The translations under genes were made by a program, and so were the position numbers. Positions 52,735 to 55,040 of a stretch of 55,040 bases of DNA are shown in pieces. The DNA comes from Salinivirgaceae bacterium (lineage in GTDB: Bacteria; Bacteroidota; Bacteroidia; Bacteroidales; SZUA-534). Location: contig JAEINW010000009.1 in assembly GCA_016342715.1 (NCBI GenBank), positions 1 through 55,040 of the forward strand, read 5' to 3'. Below the pieces are notes generated by a model. That model had not been told where the DNA came from. It searched no databases and saw only the letters and a list, made by a program, of their open reading frames with translations. Each line of letters opens with the position of its first letter. The first letter of the stretch is position 1.

Positions 52735-53133
52735 TTATTTGAGTATCGCTTCTTTGAATTCTTTGGAAACTTGTAATTTGCCATCAACAACAGTTACCGT
52801 TGTTATTATTGCTTTAATGCTTAATTTTTCGTCGGGCAAACGATAGATATCCTGATGGAATAAAAATTTAATACCTTCTTGTTCCACTTTTAATCGACTA
52901 ACAAATTCATCGCCGCTTTTTAGTGAAGTTTTGAATTGGATGTCGGCTCGGGCCACCACGGCAGTTATTCCTTGTGTATGCATTTCGGCAAAATTTAATC
53001 CTACAGATTTTAAATACTCATGCCTAGTGTGTTCCAGATAGTTCTGATAAACAGAGTTGTTAACAATTCCCTGTAAGTCGCATTCGTAGTCGCGGACTTT
53101 AAATTTTAGCTCGTATTTATAGTTTTTATTCAT
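52735..53133 (-). CDS. acyl-CoA thioesterase, 4HBT family
   Basis: 132 residues of the hotdog fold. The catalytic segment is RDYECDLQGIVNNSVYQNYL, where the Asp of the 4HBT/YbgC motif (D-x-x-G-x-V/I-x-x) is present, followed by EHTRHEYLKSVGL. Likely hydrolyses acyl-CoA or acyl-ACP esters in the cytoplasm. Five bases separate it from the lipoprotein gene. Its place in a hydrogenase maturation operon is not explained by a known role. Confidence 0.88.
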   Translation of the reverse strand: MNKNYKYELKFKVRDYECDLQGIVNNSVYQNYLEHTRHEYLKSVGLNFAEMHTQGITAVVARADIQFKTSLKSGDEFVSRLKVEQEGIKFLFHQDIYRLPDEKLSIKAIITTVTVVDGKLQVSKEFKEAILK

Positions 53134-53145
53134 TGTGTAAATATA

Positions 53146-53682
53146 TTATTCGATTAATAAGATCGCAATTTTATTCATTTCAGCAGGACTGTCTTTAAGC
53201 ACATTTATTTCAAATCCAGCGTTTCGAACCGTTTGATATACATCAACAGCAAAACTCTCAAGGCTGGGTCTCGAATTTACTTTGTCAATGCAATTGGCTC
53301 TATTGTTTGAGCACTCCTTACATTTAAAGCACCCTGCTTGATTCAATAAAAAAGTTTTATGAAAACCTTTAATGAAAACTTCTCTTTCAATTTTAAGTAG
53401 TTTTTCGTTCATTTCTTTTGACCAATCGGAGGGATACTTGTTTTTATCGGCAAACTTGGTAAGGCTAATGATCAATCCAGAGGAATACTCTTTAAAAAAC
53501 TTACTGCAATCATCTACCGATGGCGTATTTGGAGGACAAGTTCCCGATCCGTAATCGGGGCACCCAAAAGTACATTTCATTCGAACCCAATGAGCAACCA
53601 CAATATTTTTGGGGTCAATCCATGCAAATTTTGAAAAATCCTCAGCTGTTAAAAGAGACTCAATTTCTTCTTTATTTATCAT
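53146..53682 (-). CDS. DUF2284 predicted metal-binding protein
   Basis: 178 residues, cytoplasmic. Two Cys clusters fit the DUF2284 family: KCTFGCPDYGSGTCPPNTPS (about 35-54) and CFKCKECSNNRANCI (about 118-132). These probably bind an Fe-S cluster or metal. It follows aspA by 27 nt and precedes the thioesterase gene by 12 nt. The role in the operon is unknown; a metal or Fe-S protein would fit hydrogenase assembly. Confidence 0.88.
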   Translation of the reverse strand: MINKEEIESLLTAEDFSKFAWIDPKNIVVAHWVRMKCTFGCPDYGSGTCPPNTPSVDDCSKFFKEYSSGLIISLTKFADKNKYPSDWSKEMNEKLLKIEREVFIKGFHKTFLLNQAGCFKCKECSNNRANCIDKVNSRPSLESFAVDVYQTVRNAGFEINVLKDSPAEMNKIAILLIE

Positions 53683-53709
53683 TTGGGTATAGTTTTCAGA
53701 TTATGTTAC

Positions 53710-55040
53710 TTATAATATATCTTTTATAGTAAAACCCTTTTGTAGCAAAAATCCCGGTTCCATAAGTTTTTTGAGTTCAGAATTTTCTAGCAATTTTAGG
53801 CTTGCATTAGCTTCAAATATAGAACACTCGTTTTCTTTCATTTCTTTTGCCAATTCGGCTGCTTTATTGTAACCTATTATTGGACTCAAAGCCGTACAAA
53901 CCGAAGGGCTATTGTACAAATTATTATGAGCTATTTCAGTATTTACTACCAAACCATCTAAAAGGTTTTGGCCAATGGTAGAGCAGCTTCCTATTAGCAA
54001 TTTAATGCTTTCAATTAGAGCATGGCCAATGGTTGGAATGTAGGCGTTTAATTCCAGCATTCCTTGACTGCATAGGTTAGTTATTAGCGCATCATTAGCA
54101 TATATTTTATTAGAGGCTGAAATCACAAATTCAGGAATCACTGGATTGACCTTTCCCGGCATAATGCTGCTACCAGTCTGTCTTGCAGGAATTTGTATTT
54201 CTTTATTTTTTAGAAGATCGGAACTTAATAATCGCAAATCGTTAACCATTTTTTCCAAATTCACTGCATGCGATTTCAAAATAGCATGAACTTCAACAAA
54301 GGAATCGAGATTGCTGGTGCTTTCCGTTAAATTTTCGCTTTGAGTAATTGGTAAACCGGTAAGTTTTTTAAGCTCATTAACTACTTCAATAATATAATAG
54401 CGAGGAATGGCAATTCCAGAACCTGTGGCTCCACCACCTAAATTTACTGTTTTTATTCTTTCAAAAGCTTTTGAAACCCGCCACCAGTCGCGTGATAGGG
54501 CATCGTTATAAGCCCCAAACAATTGTCCATACGACGAAGGAACTGCTTGTTGCATTTGCGTATATCCGGTACGGATGGTAGATCTGTATTTCTTTTCGAG
54601 AGTTTCAACCTTCTCTCGCATGCTGTTTATGGCTTCTTCTAATTCATTCAGAAGAATCATTACTGTCAGCGTTAACGAGGTAGGAATAACATCGTTGGTT
54701 GACTGGTAAATGTTGGCCTGTTCAATAGGATCGATAATATGATATTCACCGGGTTTGTTTCCAAGATCGACAAGAGCTGCATTTGTAATGATTTCGTTCA
54801 CATTCATGTTAATGCTTGTTCCTGCACCTCCTTGAATAGCTGGAATAATGAAATCCTCAAAATATTCACCTTGTGAAAGCTTAATTGCTTGCTTAATTAA
54901 TTCTTCAAAAACTTCGTTTGAGGCTAGATTTAGTTTGCTCAGTTTTTCAGGATATTTTTTTTCTACCGCTTTTTTGAACGAAAGTGCAGTTAAATAACAA
55001 GCTTGTTTTACCAAACCAATGGCTTTGTACCATTCAAAAT
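53710..55040 (-). CDS. aspA: aspartate ammonia-lyase, N-terminus outside the window
   Basis: The visible 443 residues are open to the right edge (FEWYKAIGLVKQACYLTALS), so only a short N-terminal part is missing. Signature of the fumarase/aspartase superfamily: GSSIMPGKVNP; also QGGAGTSINMNVNEI and TGYTQMQQAVP. Catalyses L-aspartate to fumarate plus ammonia. A TTG codon at 55014 can mimic a start, but the frame continues upstream. Lyase genes of this kind occur beside hydE, hydF and hydG in several genomes, and the downstream hydF supports that here. Confidence 0.93.
   Translation of the reverse strand, partial: FEWYKAIGLVKQACYLTALSFKKAVEKKYPEKLSKLNLASNEVFEELIKQAIKLSQGEYFEDFIIPAIQGGAGTSINMNVNEIITNAALVDLGNKPGEYHIIDPIEQANIYQSTNDVIPTSLTLTVMILLNELEEAINSMREKVETLEKKYRSTIRTGYTQMQQAVPSSYGQLFGAYNDALSRDWWRVSKAFERIKTVNLGGGATGSGIAIPRYYIIEVVNELKKLTGLPITQSENLTESTSNLDSFVEVHAILKSHAVNLEKMVNDLRLLSSDLLKNKEIQIPARQTGSSIMPGKVNPVIPEFVISASNKIYANDALITNLCSQGMLELNAYIPTIGHALIESIKLLIGSCSTIGQNLLDGLVVNTEIAHNNLYNSPSVCTALSPIIGYNKAAELAKEMKENECSIFEANASLKLLENSELKKLMEPGFLLQKGFTIKDIL

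Noticed and set aside
1-55040. tRNA, rRNA or CRISPR array
   Set aside because: No tRNA-like T-arm, rRNA core or regularly spaced repeat was noticed in either strand; a dedicated scan was not possible.

Overview
The window is AT-rich DNA from a member of the Bacteroidota, most likely an anaerobic or facultative marine or gut-type lineage of the Bacteroidales/Marinilabiliales kind. The reasons are Bacteroidetes-style promoter boxes (TTTG, about 17-19 nt, TAnnTTTG), weak or absent Shine-Dalgarno sequences, type IX secretion (T9SS) C-terminal sorting domains, BACON, GEVED and CarboxypepD_reg domains, a TonB-dependent receptor of the outer-membrane beta-barrel family, and a HydF maturase for [FeFe]-hydrogenase. 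No genus can be fixed from the sequence alone. No rRNA, tRNA or CRISPR array was seen.

Layout. 1-7.1 kb: an outer-membrane barrel protein, a TonB-dependent receptor and a large T9SS cargo protein. 7.2-9.4 kb: a housekeeping operon (yicC, gmk, nadD). 9.5-14 kb: a degenerate M48-like secreted protein, a YqhD-like alcohol dehydrogenase, a secreted membrane protein with no ATG start, and a small YgaP-like membrane protein, interspersed with small mobile and palindromic repeats. 13.6-23 kb: a transglutaminase-like secreted protein, DUF4494, nitroreductase coupled to an exonuclease/GIY-YIG fusion, a CheY-like regulator, a small T9SS protein, a NYN-domain protein and Aat (the N-end-rule transferase). 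23-28.3 kb: a protein with a misplaced T9SS-like domain, then a TPR histidine kinase, a NarL-type response regulator and a solo LuxR-type HTH protein.

28.3-45.7 kb is a run of very large exported proteins. The first set (28.4-33.6 kb) is two small envelope proteins plus a 1232-residue Gly-rich lipoprotein. A second transglutaminase-like protein follows, then an operon of two giant adhesin-like proteins, a CAP-domain protein and a small exported protein. A 24-bp palindrome occurs twice, once before the solo HTH gene and once before the 28.4 kb operon, and is a good candidate for the binding site of the local regulator. The kinase, regulator and surface-protein genes may therefore form one signalling-to-surface unit.

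46.1-50.1 kb (minus strand) is a compact three-gene restriction-modification-like module: an XRE controller, an Eco57I-type N6-adenine methyltransferase whose N-terminal nuclease-like motif looks degenerate, and a separate PD-(D/E)xK protein. All junctions overlap by 4-14 nt, and a structured hairpin element sits at its downstream edge. 50.5-55 kb holds a small unknown gene and then a minus-strand operon: aspA (5' end outside the window), a DUF2284 metal-binding protein, a 4HBT thioesterase, a lipoprotein and hydF. This is a hydrogenase-maturation neighbourhood.
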